Assembly: GCA_033722295.1 (NCBI GenBank) | Contig: JAWVZH010000050.1 | Location: 1-17,717 of the forward strand | DNA from: JAWVZH01 sp033722295 | Lineage (GTDB): Bacteria; Bacteroidota; Bacteroidia; Chitinophagales; Saprospiraceae | Direction: 5' to 3' | DNA: 17,717 bases | Shown here: positions 1 through 6,386 of the stretch, piece after piece | How the letters are laid out: each line of letters opens with the position of its first letter | Numbering within the stretch: the first letter of the stretch is position 1 | Program-made: the position numbers and the translations under genes | The notes under the pieces: model-generated | The model's database searches: none | The model's input: the letters and a program-made list of their open reading frames with translations, nothing else | What the model was told of the DNA's origin: nothing

Positions 1-33
1 CTGAGGGATTATATGACAGGCTTATCAAACTAA
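1..33 (+). CDS. possible 3' end of an upstream gene (partial)
   Basis: Reading from base 1 in frame 1 gives ten codons (L-R-D-Y-M-T-G-L-S-N) and then a TAA at 31-33, directly before a strong symmetric hairpin. A + strand gene ending here would converge on the minus-strand gene that ends at 45 and share its terminator. Ten codons are too few to name a family. Frame 3 also stays open across this stretch, so the assignment rests on the position of the stop before the hairpin. Confidence 0.3.
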   Translation: MRDYMTGLSN

Positions 34-34
34 A

Positions 35-60
35 AAAAGAGGAGTTACTTCTCCTCTTTT
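35..60. terminator. bidirectional intrinsic terminator
   Basis: A perfect 10-bp inverted repeat (AAAAGAGGAG / CTCCTCTTTT) flanks a 6-base loop. Both strands run into T-rich sequence after the stem. The stop codon of the minus-strand gene (45-47) lies inside the loop, so that gene ends within its own terminator. It can serve converging transcripts from both sides. Confidence 0.85.
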
Positions 61-320
61 CTTTTCTTCAGGGTGTCGGTTTCTTGTTTTCTACCGATCA
101 ATGAATCAACCATTGTGGAGTCTTTGACCATGGGGTTTTTGGGGGAAGTGTCATTTTCGACTATAGTAGGTTTGACAACCTCCTTTTCTACCTCGGTTTT
201 ATCCTGCTCTGCGTGTTGATGCTTTTCAATCTGGCTGCTGTCCTTTACCTGGGATCTTGCATGTTCTGCACAAAAAGGTATAAGGACGAAGAGCAGGGCG
301 ATCGGTCTTAATAATTTCAT
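45..320 (-). CDS. small exported Lys/Glu-rich protein, unknown function
   Basis: This 91-residue protein begins with a clear signal peptide: K-L-L-R, a hydrophobic stretch at about residues 6-17, and a likely cut after A-R-S-Q near residue 24. The remainder is hydrophilic, rich in Lys, Glu, Asp and Thr with no hydrophobic core, and is probably disordered in the periplasm. The C terminus is strongly basic and acidic (K-K-R-K-E-E-K). The start lies 9 bases after the sigma factor stop, so the two genes are almost certainly co-transcribed. It does not look like an anti-sigma factor: there is no transmembrane helix beyond the signal peptide and no cytoplasmic zinc-binding segment. I recognise no family. 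The evidence that it is a real gene is the signal peptide, the operon position and the terminator. Confidence 0.7.
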   Translation of the reverse strand: MKLLRPIALLFVLIPFCAEHARSQVKDSSQIEKHQHAEQDKTEVEKEVVKPTIVENDTSPKNPMVKDSTMVDSLIGRKQETDTLKKRKEEK

Positions 321-329
321 ATTTCTGAT

Positions 330-842
330 TTAAACAGAGATGGAATGCTTTTTAGTCAGTTTTTTCATTTTGCTTCTGGCGAAATGAATTCGACTTTTCA
401 CAGTTCCGATGGCTATTTTTAGTTTCTTCGCTATCTCTTTATAGCTGTAGCCTTCGTAGTATAATACGAATGCCTTATAACTTGAATCACCTACCCTTTG
501 GCACAGTTCGAAAACATCATCGTGCTTCAACTTTTCATAACCATCGTTGACATCTGTAGACTTGTTGAAGAACCTTGGCACGCTGGCCTCAGTACTGTTT
601 AGAATGCGCCGTCTTCTGGCTCTCTTCTTATACTGATTCAAAAAAGTATTATACATGATCGTGTTAAACCATGATTTAAACTTGTCTACTTCATTTAGTT
701 TTTCCCTGTGCTGGTAAGCTCTTAATGAGGCATCCTGTACCAGATCATTGGCCGCTTGTTCTGACTTTGTCAGTTTCTTGGCGAAAGGCTTGATCTGGAA
801 CATGTTCTGTTTTAAATGATCTGAAAATTCTCTATTTGTCAT
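330..842 (-). CDS. ECF-type RNA polymerase sigma factor (sigma-70 family)
   Basis: The 170-residue protein has the two-domain layout of an extracytoplasmic-function sigma factor, which directs RNA polymerase to a specific promoter set. Region 2 is at about residues 29-76 (A-N-D-L-V-Q-D-A-S-L-R-A-Y, then F-K-S-W-F-N-T-I-M-Y-N-T-F-L-N, then an Arg/Lys-rich end). Region 4 is at about 108-162, with the helix-turn-helix Y-K-E-I-A-K-K-L-K-I-A-I-G-T-V-K-S-R-I-H. Length is normal for the group. No anti-sigma gene lies downstream; the next gene encodes a small exported protein 9 bases away. The upstream region carries two 15-bp direct repeats and a palindrome that could control it. The exact ECF subgroup cannot be assigned by eye. 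Confidence 0.95.
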   Translation of the reverse strand: MTNREFSDHLKQNMFQIKPFAKKLTKSEQAANDLVQDASLRAYQHREKLNEVDKFKSWFNTIMYNTFLNQYKKRARRRRILNSTEASVPRFFNKSTDVNDGYEKLKHDDVFELCQRVGDSSYKAFVLYYEGYSYKEIAKKLKIAIGTVKSRIHFARSKMKKLTKKHSISV

Positions 843-871
843 ATTGGCTCAAACTTTACTTATACAACGCG

Positions 872-910
872 AAATGTGCAAAAAATGTTCATGAAAATGT
901 GCAAAAAATA
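872..910. repeat. tandem direct repeats upstream of sigma factor
   Basis: AAATGTGCAAAAAAT occurs at 872-886 and again at 895-909, 23 bp apart, about two helical turns. On the coding strand of the sigma factor this reads ATTTTTTGCACATTT, 30-68 bp before the start codon. The spacing puts both copies on the same face of the helix, as expected for an operator or activator site, or a promoter element recognised by the sigma factor itself. The role is inferred. Confidence 0.6.
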
Positions 911-954
911 GACATTCATTCCAAATAGGTCTAATTTGCACGTTAATGATCATC

Positions 955-970
955 ATTGGACAAGTCCAAT
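955..970. promoter_or_regulatory. 16-bp palindrome, possible operator
   Basis: ATTGGACAAGTCCAAT is a perfect 7-2-7 inverted repeat, and a further ATTGG half-site follows at 978-982. A short loop of two bases disfavours an RNA hairpin and favours a dimeric DNA-binding site. It lies 113 bp upstream of the sigma factor start and 330 bp upstream of the YtxH-like gene. Confidence 0.4.
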
Positions 971-1299
971 TTTGATAATTGGATCACAATTAAACAATAT
1001 CTAAGCTTGAGAGAATGGAATGAAATCAGGCTGCAACTTAATTGGAAAACGCCTGCTGAAGAATTTTGTTGTCCGATTCACAAAAAATCGAAAATATTTT
1101 GCACATATTTTTGAAAGGCAGGATTTAATGTTCTGAATTTTAACAATAGACAAGAATCCTGAGTAAATGTGAGAGCCTTTTAGCTGTGTCGTTTTCAATC
1201 TTCTCTTTAACTCGGAATTTGGGCAAACAAGCGTGTTTCTGGTATTGTCATATCTGTGACTTGTAATTATTAATTAACTATAAAAACATCTAATCTCAT

Positions 1300-1578
1300 A
1301 TGTCAAAAAGAAATAATTTATTTTTAGGATTACTTGCAGGTGCGTCTTTCGCATTTGGATATTGGTTGAACTCAGATCGCGGACGTACTTTCAGACAAGA
1401 TGCAGCCGACACTGTTAATGACGCCTATCAACGCGGCCAGGAATCGGCCATGGATGCCGTTGAGAAAACTTCCGAGATGGTCAATGAAGTGATCGATTCA
1501 GGTGTTGATATGATGAAAAAAGCAAAAGATATCACCAGAAAGACTGAAAAGAAAGCTAAAGAAGTAGCAGATTCTTGA
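1300..1578 (+). CDS. YtxH domain-like single-pass membrane protein
   Basis: The 92-residue protein starts with S-K-R-N-N and a single hydrophobic segment containing small residues and glycines (about residues 7-23, F-L-G-L-L-A-G-A-S-F-A-F-G-Y-W). A predicted long amphipathic helix follows, rich in Ala, Glu, Lys and Asp with repeated K-K-A-K and K-T-E-K-K-A-K segments. This is the pattern of YtxH-type proteins, small envelope or general-stress proteins of unclear biochemical role, often stress induced. It is monocistronic: an intrinsic terminator lies 20 bases after the stop. The start ATG is the first in frame and places the membrane segment correctly. Family assignment is by layout only. Confidence 0.75.
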   Translation: MSKRNNLFLGLLAGASFAFGYWLNSDRGRTFRQDAADTVNDAYQRGQESAMDAVEKTSEMVNEVIDSGVDMMKKAKDITRKTEKKAKEVADS

Positions 1579-1597
1579 AAGTCAGTCAAGGTAAATT

Positions 1598-1633
1598 AAA
1601 AGGATGGAGTGGATTTGCCGCTTCATCCTTTTT
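1598..1633 (+). terminator. intrinsic terminator after YtxH-like gene
   Basis: A 12-bp stem (AAAAGGATGGAG / CTTCATCCTTTT, one G-U pair) with an 11-base loop is followed by a T run. It ends transcription of the YtxH-like gene. It also overlaps the 5' end of the longest open frame of the aldehyde dehydrogenase, which argues for a start of that gene downstream of the hairpin. Confidence 0.85.
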
Positions 1634-1690
1634 AATATTGAATGCGTTATTAAGCGATTTCAATTCACGTATTTTTCTAACTCAGATTAT

Positions 1691-3058
1691 ATGATAGTCT
1701 CACATTCGCCATATACCAACAAGAGGGCGGCGAGCTACGATTACTTTTCGGATCAGCAGGTTACTGAAACCCTGGACCGGTCACATGCCTTTGCTTCTCA
1801 TTACAAGCATAGCTCTATGAAATTCCGCGCCCTTGGACTAAAGGGTGTGGCTGAGAATCTAAGGGCAGAGAAGTATGAACTCGCTGAACTGATCACTATG
1901 GAGATGGGGAAACTGGTCTCCGAGTCGCTCGCTGAGATCGAGAAATGTGCCTGGGTCTGTGATTATTATGCAGAAAACGGTGCCGAGTTTCTCGCTGAAG
2001 TGGAAATATCTACGGATGCCAGCTATAGTGCTGTGAGTTATAGACCTCTTGGTGTCATCCTGGGTGTTATGCCCTGGAATTTTCCATTCTGGCAGGTATT
2101 CCGTTTTGCTGCACCTTCGGTCATGGCTGGTAATGTCTGTATACTTAAGCATGCTTCTAATGTTCCTCGGTGTGCTATGGCTATTGAAAGATTGTTCAAT
2201 GAAAGCTCTTTCGACGGACCTATATTTCAAACCGCCATGGTCAACAAGGAACAGGTAGCAGGAATGATCGCAGACCCGCGGATCTCAGCCGTCACTCTGA
2301 CAGGTAGCGAGGCGGCCGGTAAGTCTGTGGCTGCCCAGGCGGGTAAGCATCTTAAAAAGACAGTTCTTGAATTGGGAGGCAGTGACCCTTATATCATACT
2401 AAATGATGCCGACATGGACCTGGCTGTTGAAACATGCGTAAAAGCGCGCATGCTGAATTCCGGACAATCCTGTATAGGAGCTAAGAGGTTTATTGTCCAT
2501 ACGGAAGTATATGAGGAATTCATGAAGCGGTTTCGAGACGGACTTGAAAAATACAGTTTTGGCGATCCACTAAACAACAAGACAAATCTTGCACCTCTAT
2601 CAAGCTTTGAGCAAAGGGATATGCTTCATAAACAGGTGCTTGACGGGATCCGCGAAGGAGCTCACCTCGTGATGGGAGGATACGTGCCCAATGAGATCGA
2701 GGGTGCTTTTTATCCTCCAACGATACTCACAGAGATAAAACCGGAAAACCCGATTTATTACAAAGAACTTTTTGGCCCGGTGGCAATGGTCTTTAAGGTA
2801 GAATCCACGGAAGAGGCGATGCGATTGGCAAATGACACATCTTTCGGTCTGGGAGGTGCGATATTCTCCAAAGACGAAGATCGTGCGATGTCTCTCTCCA
2901 GAGATCATCTGGAGTCCGGTTCATGTTTTGTTAACGCTCAAGTCAAGTCAGATCCCCGATTGCCTTTTGGCGGTATTAAATCGAGTGGATATGGCAGAGA
3001 GCTTTCACTTTTTGGCATTAGGGAATTTTCTAATATTAAAACGATTTACAAGAAATAG
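1691..3058 (+). CDS. NAD(P)-dependent succinate-semialdehyde-type aldehyde dehydrogenase
   Basis: This is a 455-residue aldehyde dehydrogenase, close in length and motifs to the Sad/GabD-like succinate-semialdehyde dehydrogenases that oxidise the semialdehyde to succinate at the end of the GABA shunt. In the chosen numbering the oxyanion Asn is near 130 (P-W-N-F-P-F-W-Q-V), the cofactor Lys near 153 (L-K-H-A-S-N-V), the general base Glu near 227 (V-L-E-L-G-G-S-D-P), and the catalytic Cys near 261 (N-S-G-Q-S-C-I-G-A-K-R-F). The C-terminal P-F-G-G-I-K-S-S-G-Y-G-R-E-L is typical. An in-frame ATG at 1604 would add 29 residues unlike the family and lie inside the preceding terminator stem, so the ATG at 1691 was chosen. 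The next two genes follow at 19 and 22 bases. The true substrate is not proven; neither glutamate decarboxylase nor a transaminase is present. Confidence 0.93.
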   Translation: MIVSHSPYTNKRAASYDYFSDQQVTETLDRSHAFASHYKHSSMKFRALGLKGVAENLRAEKYELAELITMEMGKLVSESLAEIEKCAWVCDYYAENGAEFLAEVEISTDASYSAVSYRPLGVILGVMPWNFPFWQVFRFAAPSVMAGNVCILKHASNVPRCAMAIERLFNESSFDGPIFQTAMVNKEQVAGMIADPRISAVTLTGSEAAGKSVAAQAGKHLKKTVLELGGSDPYIILNDADMDLAVETCVKARMLNSGQSCIGAKRFIVHTEVYEEFMKRFRDGLEKYSFGDPLNNKTNLAPLSSFEQRDMLHKQVLDGIREGAHLVMGGYVPNEIEGAFYPPTILTEIKPENPIYYKELFGPVAMVFKVESTEEAMRLANDTSFGLGGAIFSKDEDRAMSLSRDHLESGSCFVNAQVKSDPRLPFGGIKSSGYGRELSLFGIREFSNIKTIYKK

Positions 3059-3077
3059 AAGTAAGCTGATCCGGGAA

Positions 3078-3530
3078 ATGAAAATGAGGAAGAAAAATTT
3101 GGATTATGAGGGATTGAGGGACCAGATGCTCAATGAGTACTGTCAGTTGTTCAAACTCCATGAGCGGTGTCTGGAATTCATCTCGGAGATGATCGCCCTG
3201 TACATTGAGGACAGCGAATCAGATGCCTGGAAGTGGAGGATGCGACTCGATTGGCACGAAAGGATGAAAACATCGATAGCCAGATATCTGCTAAAAAGAT
3301 ATAGAGCAGACAAAAGTTTCCTGATCTCGTTCTTTCGGGAACAACAAGACACATTGAAGGTTAAATACAGTTCAGAACGGAACCTGAAAAAGGCTTTATT
3401 TGAGAATATTGATAAGGTAATAGGAAAAATCGAAGAAATATTGGAGTTCAATACGACCACGAGACAAGTACACGATATGTTGACAGATCACAAATATATA
3501 TTGAAGACACTTTACCCTCCATCCGACTAA
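3078..3530 (+). CDS. hypothetical helical cytoplasmic protein
   Basis: The 150-residue product has no signal peptide and no membrane segment. It is rich in Lys, Arg, Glu, Leu and aromatic residues and should be almost wholly alpha-helical: a helix around residues 8-40 (acidic, with C-L-E-F-I-S-E-M-I-A-L-Y), a Trp-rich turn (W-K-W-R-M-R-L-D-W-H), and basic helices to the C terminus. The open frame extends further upstream inside the aldehyde dehydrogenase gene, but translation in that overlap looks like a shadow; the ATG at 3078, 19 bases after the preceding stop, is the natural start (3084 is an alternative). I do not recognise the family. Its position between the dehydrogenase and the metallopeptidase suggests co-transcription but gives no function. 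Confidence 0.75.
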   Translation: MKMRKKNLDYEGLRDQMLNEYCQLFKLHERCLEFISEMIALYIEDSESDAWKWRMRLDWHERMKTSIARYLLKRYRADKSFLISFFREQQDTLKVKYSSERNLKKALFENIDKVIGKIEEILEFNTTTRQVHDMLTDHKYILKTLYPPSD

Positions 3531-3552
3531 TGCACACCAACAATAGTATTTC

Positions 3553-4104
3553 ATGTCCTTAATTTTCGATGGCATAGAAAATCCCGGGATACGGTCTGCT
3601 TTTGAGCATGTTTTCCAGAGATATGAGATCTTGCGCAATTCGAAGATCTACGTGCGCAAAAGACACTTGAAGGGTATGACTATGAGGGCATTGCCCAAAC
3701 TTGACAATTTATTGTTTCCGCCCATCCGTTCTTACGAGATACATGTAGCCGAACATGTACGTGACAGTAATAAAAAGCGGGTCGACGAGTTGGAAAGAGA
3801 TGTTTTAATGGGTTGGGTAGCCCATGAAATGGGTCATCTGGCGGACTATCATCGTCGTAAGACATTGTCGATGCTTTGGTATGGCCTTAAATATTATCTG
3901 TTCTCCTCATTTGCCCGCGATGTTGAGCATGAGGCGGATCGCCTGGCTGTACAGCACGGTTTTATTAAGGAAATTTTGGCTACAAAAGAATTCTTATTCT
4001 TCAGCCCTGAAATATCTGCAGGCTATAGAAAGAAGCTTCGAAATCTATATATGTCCATTGAGGAAGTAAAACTCTGCGTTCCTGAAAACCAGAGCATTAT
4101 ATGA
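3553..4104 (+). CDS. soluble HExxH zinc metallopeptidase-like protein (M48-like)
   Basis: This 183-residue protein has a zinc-binding helix V-A-H-E-M-G-H-L-A-D-Y-H (His91, Glu92, His95) and about 30 residues later a second helix V-E-H-E-A-D-R-L-A-V-Q-H-G, whose Glu125 or Glu127 would supply the third zinc ligand. The order HExxH then ExEAD is the gluzincin pattern of M48 peptidases (HtpX, Ste24). Unlike HtpX it has no clear membrane helices or signal peptide; the stretch L-W-Y-G-L-K-Y-Y-L-F-S-S-F (108-120) between the motifs is hydrophobic but short. It is smaller than typical M48 enzymes, so it may be a minimal cytoplasmic peptidase. It starts 22 bases after the preceding gene and is the last of the run. 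Confidence 0.8.
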   Translation: MSLIFDGIENPGIRSAFEHVFQRYEILRNSKIYVRKRHLKGMTMRALPKLDNLLFPPIRSYEIHVAEHVRDSNKKRVDELERDVLMGWVAHEMGHLADYHRRKTLSMLWYGLKYYLFSSFARDVEHEADRLAVQHGFIKEILATKEFLFFSPEISAGYRKKLRNLYMSIEEVKLCVPENQSII

Positions 4105-4129
4105 TAACCGGTTCCCGCCTGGCAAACTA

Positions 4130-4537
4130 TTATCTTAGTTTTTCAACATGTTTGGCTACCGCAACGATCTCATTATCGTCAAGAATATTCCCGAAAGGTG
4201 TCATGGTGTTCTTACCGTAGTAAATGATCTTCACACGCTCCGAAAGGGGCAGATCGGATGTCGTCAGATCTCCGGCACCATTCACACCAAGATCTCCTTG
4301 AATACCGTGACAGAGAGCACATCTTTGTTTGAAGATCGTACCAGCATCAATCGTGGTGTTGTCATCAAAGGATCTGATGAGCCTTTCGGCCATGGCTGAT
4401 TGAACTTCATCGCCAGGAGATGAATCCATATTTTGACGAGCATCCCTATCAATGTTCTGACCGCACGCAACCAATAGTACGACCATAACAAGATAGCCCG
4501 ACACCTTACCTTTTGTGATCTTCAATCTCATAGACAT
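4130..4537 (-). CDS. monohaem class I cytochrome c lipoprotein
   Basis: The 135-residue protein carries a lipoprotein signal peptide (Y-L-V-M-V-V-L-L-V-A-C-G, lipidated Cys near 25), a hydrophilic linker, then one cytochrome c domain. Haem attachment is C-A-L-C-H (Cys73, Cys76, His77), and the distal ligand is probably Met112 in N-T-M-T-P-F. The C terminus D-D-N-E-I-V-A-V-A-K-H-V is the usual last helix. It should be a membrane-anchored periplasmic electron carrier. No oxidase or dehydrogenase partner is adjacent. It converges on the metallopeptidase gene (26 bases apart) and diverges from the MscS gene. An ATG two codons further in (4531) is a possible alternative start. Confidence 0.92.
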   Translation of the reverse strand: MSMRLKITKGKVSGYLVMVVLLVACGQNIDRDARQNMDSSPGDEVQSAMAERLIRSFDDNTTIDAGTIFKQRCALCHGIQGDLGVNGAGDLTTSDLPLSERVKIIYYGKNTMTPFGNILDDNEIVAVAKHVEKLR

Positions 4538-4699
4538 TTTAAACGAAGAAACGGTTTGCAGGTTGGAATTTGGGTATAGGAATTTTCTGAAATTTTGTTC
4601 CTCTCACGGCCTGGAGACAACATATAAAGTAAAAGTTCTCAATTGTTGTTAGTTCCTCTTACTGTTTATCTATATTATTGGTGTCAATAACACAGTGTC

Positions 4700-6358
4700 A
4701 TGATACGCAGAATTAATATTCTAATATGTCTCTCTTTTCTTATTACCCCAGGTTTTGCACAAGAGGTCACGGATGATCAGGTCAACCAGACACCGTATCA
4801 TGTTATATATAACCACCTTTACTATCTCCAACCTGATAACTATGAGCCGCGGCTCGCCGCCCGTTCTATCAACCCGGAAGATCCGGCTAGTGCAGTCACG
4901 AAGGCGATCAAATTAAAAGAGATACTCGATGGGAAGGGACTTTACATCGATATCAACCGGTTACCTGAAAAGGCAAACTATTACGACAGCACGGCAAGAC
5001 AACATATCTATGTTCCAAGTGACAAGGAACCGCGAATTTATGTAGAGCGCAAGAACGGCAAGTGGACATATTCCAAGACTACTATAAGCTCTCTTGATGA
5101 GCTCTACAGTGCCATATATCCATTCGAAGGGTCGCTCAGAGCCTTGTTCACCGCGCCAGCATGGCACTCGTCTGTTCTCGGGGTACAGGTCTGGCAATGG
5201 TTATGTCTGCTCCTTTTACTTACACTGTCCTTCTTGTTCTTCAAACTCATCTACTTCATAATCCGGCGTATCGGACATAGATTTGCTCATCTGAGTATCT
5301 CCGATACGGATGTCATCAGTAAGTCAATTTCGAAATTGACGCGTATCATCAGTCTGTTGATCACAGTGAGCCTTGCAAAATGGATCCTGCCGGCGTTGCA
5401 TCTCTTTCCACGTCTCAATTTCTTTTTGATGAAGGGATTGGAGATCATGATAGTCGTCTTTGTGCTTCTCATCATTATCGAGATCGTTCATCTGGTTTTT
5501 CATTATCTGGAGAAGTGGACAGAGACGACAGAGAGCCAGATGGATGATCAACTGGTACCTCTATTGTCGAGGTTAGCAGATATCATCATCTGGATCCTTG
5601 GAGTTATCTATATTCTGGACCACCTGGAATTTAATGTTACAGCCTTGCTGGCAGGAATTTCCATAGGTGGATTGGCAGTGGCACTCGCTGCACAGGATAC
5701 AGTAAAGAACTTCTTTGGTTCAGTGATGATCTTTCTTGACAAGCCATTTCAGATCGGTGACTGGATAACTTTCGATGGTATGGATGGGGTAGTGGAAAGC
5801 GTAGGTGTACGTTCTACGCGTATCAGGACCTTTGCCAATAGCCTGACGTATGTCCCCAATGGCATTTTTGCGGAGAAGATCATTGACAATAAAGGCCTGA
5901 GGATCTATCGCAGGTACTCAACGGAGATCGCTGTGACCTATGATACGCCTACTTATCTTATCGACCTTTTTATTGAGGGTATCGAAGAACTGATCGAGAG
6001 CCATCCCTATACGCGTAAGGATTATTATGAAGTGGTGCTCAACAAGTTTGACAACAGCTCTCTGAACATCTTGTTATATACCTTCTTCAATGTTGACAAC
6101 TGGACAGATGAACTTCGAGGCCGTCACGATCTCATGAAGGGTATCATCAATCTGGCTGAGGCTATTGGAGTACGGTTTGCTTTTCCCAGTCAGACGATCT
6201 ATATCGAACAAATGCCTGGCAGCCACAGCTTGACGCCGACGAAAAAGCCGCTGGAAGAAGCCAGGGGATCAGCCGAAGAAACCATTAAGAAGATCAAGGA
6301 GGAGTTTATTAAACTTGATGAAGAGGCAAGGGGACCTAAGAATCTGGGAGGTTCGTGA
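4700..6358 (+). CDS. MscS-family mechanosensitive ion channel
   Basis: The 552-residue protein begins with a signal peptide (I-N-I-L-I-C-L-S-F-L-I-T-P-G-F-A-Q) and a periplasmic domain of about 140 residues. Membrane helices follow at about 163-190, 213-235, 245-268 and 292-310. The pore helix is at 313-345, with the Gly/Ala-rich G-I-S-I-G-G-L-A-V-A-L-A-A-Q-D-T. Next comes the MscS beta domain (P-F-Q-I-G-D-W-I-T-F-D-G and V-G-V-R-S-T-R-I-R-T-F, then V-P-N-G). The last 40 residues are a charged helix rich in Glu and Lys. Such channels release solutes on hypo-osmotic shock. The protein is longer than E. coli MscS because of the periplasmic domain and extra helices. It is the only gene on its strand here and appears monocistronic. 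Confidence 0.94.
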   Translation: MIRRINILICLSFLITPGFAQEVTDDQVNQTPYHVIYNHLYYLQPDNYEPRLAARSINPEDPASAVTKAIKLKEILDGKGLYIDINRLPEKANYYDSTARQHIYVPSDKEPRIYVERKNGKWTYSKTTISSLDELYSAIYPFEGSLRALFTAPAWHSSVLGVQVWQWLCLLLLLTLSFLFFKLIYFIIRRIGHRFAHLSISDTDVISKSISKLTRIISLLITVSLAKWILPALHLFPRLNFFLMKGLEIMIVVFVLLIIIEIVHLVFHYLEKWTETTESQMDDQLVPLLSRLADIIIWILGVIYILDHLEFNVTALLAGISIGGLAVALAAQDTVKNFFGSVMIFLDKPFQIGDWITFDGMDGVVESVGVRSTRIRTFANSLTYVPNGIFAEKIIDNKGLRIYRRYSTEIAVTYDTPTYLIDLFIEGIEELIESHPYTRKDYYEVVLNKFDNSSLNILLYTFFNVDNWTDELRGRHDLMKGIINLAEAIGVRFAFPSQTIYIEQMPGSHSLTPTKKPLEEARGSAEETIKKIKEEFIKLDEEARGPKNLGGS

Positions 6359-6370
6359 TCACCTCCCAGA
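6343..6370. terminator. hairpin between convergent genes, possible terminator
   Basis: TCTGGGAGGT and ACCTCCCAGA form a perfect 10-bp stem around an 8-base loop. The MscS stop codon (6356-6358) is inside the loop. There is no T run on either side, so it may block read-through between the convergent genes in a factor-dependent way or only stabilise the 3' ends. Confidence 0.5.
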
Positions 6371-6386
6371 ATCAAAGGTCTGTATG

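Larger units (their letters stand above)
843..1299. promoter_or_regulatory. long non-coding region between divergent genes
   Basis: This 457-bp AT-rich stretch separates the sigma factor gene (-) from the YtxH-like gene (+) and should hold both promoters. It contains two direct repeats of AAATGTGCAAAAAAT (872-886 and 895-909), two inverted copies of the TTTGCAC core (935-941 and 1098-1104), GGTCTAAT at 928-935, and a 16-bp palindrome at 955-970. The only open frame of note, 65 codons on the minus strand (1001-1198), has Lys/Phe-rich composition typical of translated spacer and was not accepted as a gene. No clear -33/-7 Bacteroidota promoter pair was found for the + strand gene. Confidence 0.6.

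Noticed and set aside
1001..1198. 65-codon minus-strand frame in the non-coding region
   Set aside because: Lys/Phe/Ser-rich, no recognisable domain, no signal peptide, no supporting neighbour; likely translated AT-rich spacer.
1604..1690. 29-codon N-terminal extension of the aldehyde dehydrogenase
   Set aside because: It begins inside the terminator stem of the preceding gene and its sequence is unlike the family; the ATG at 1691 gives a normal length.
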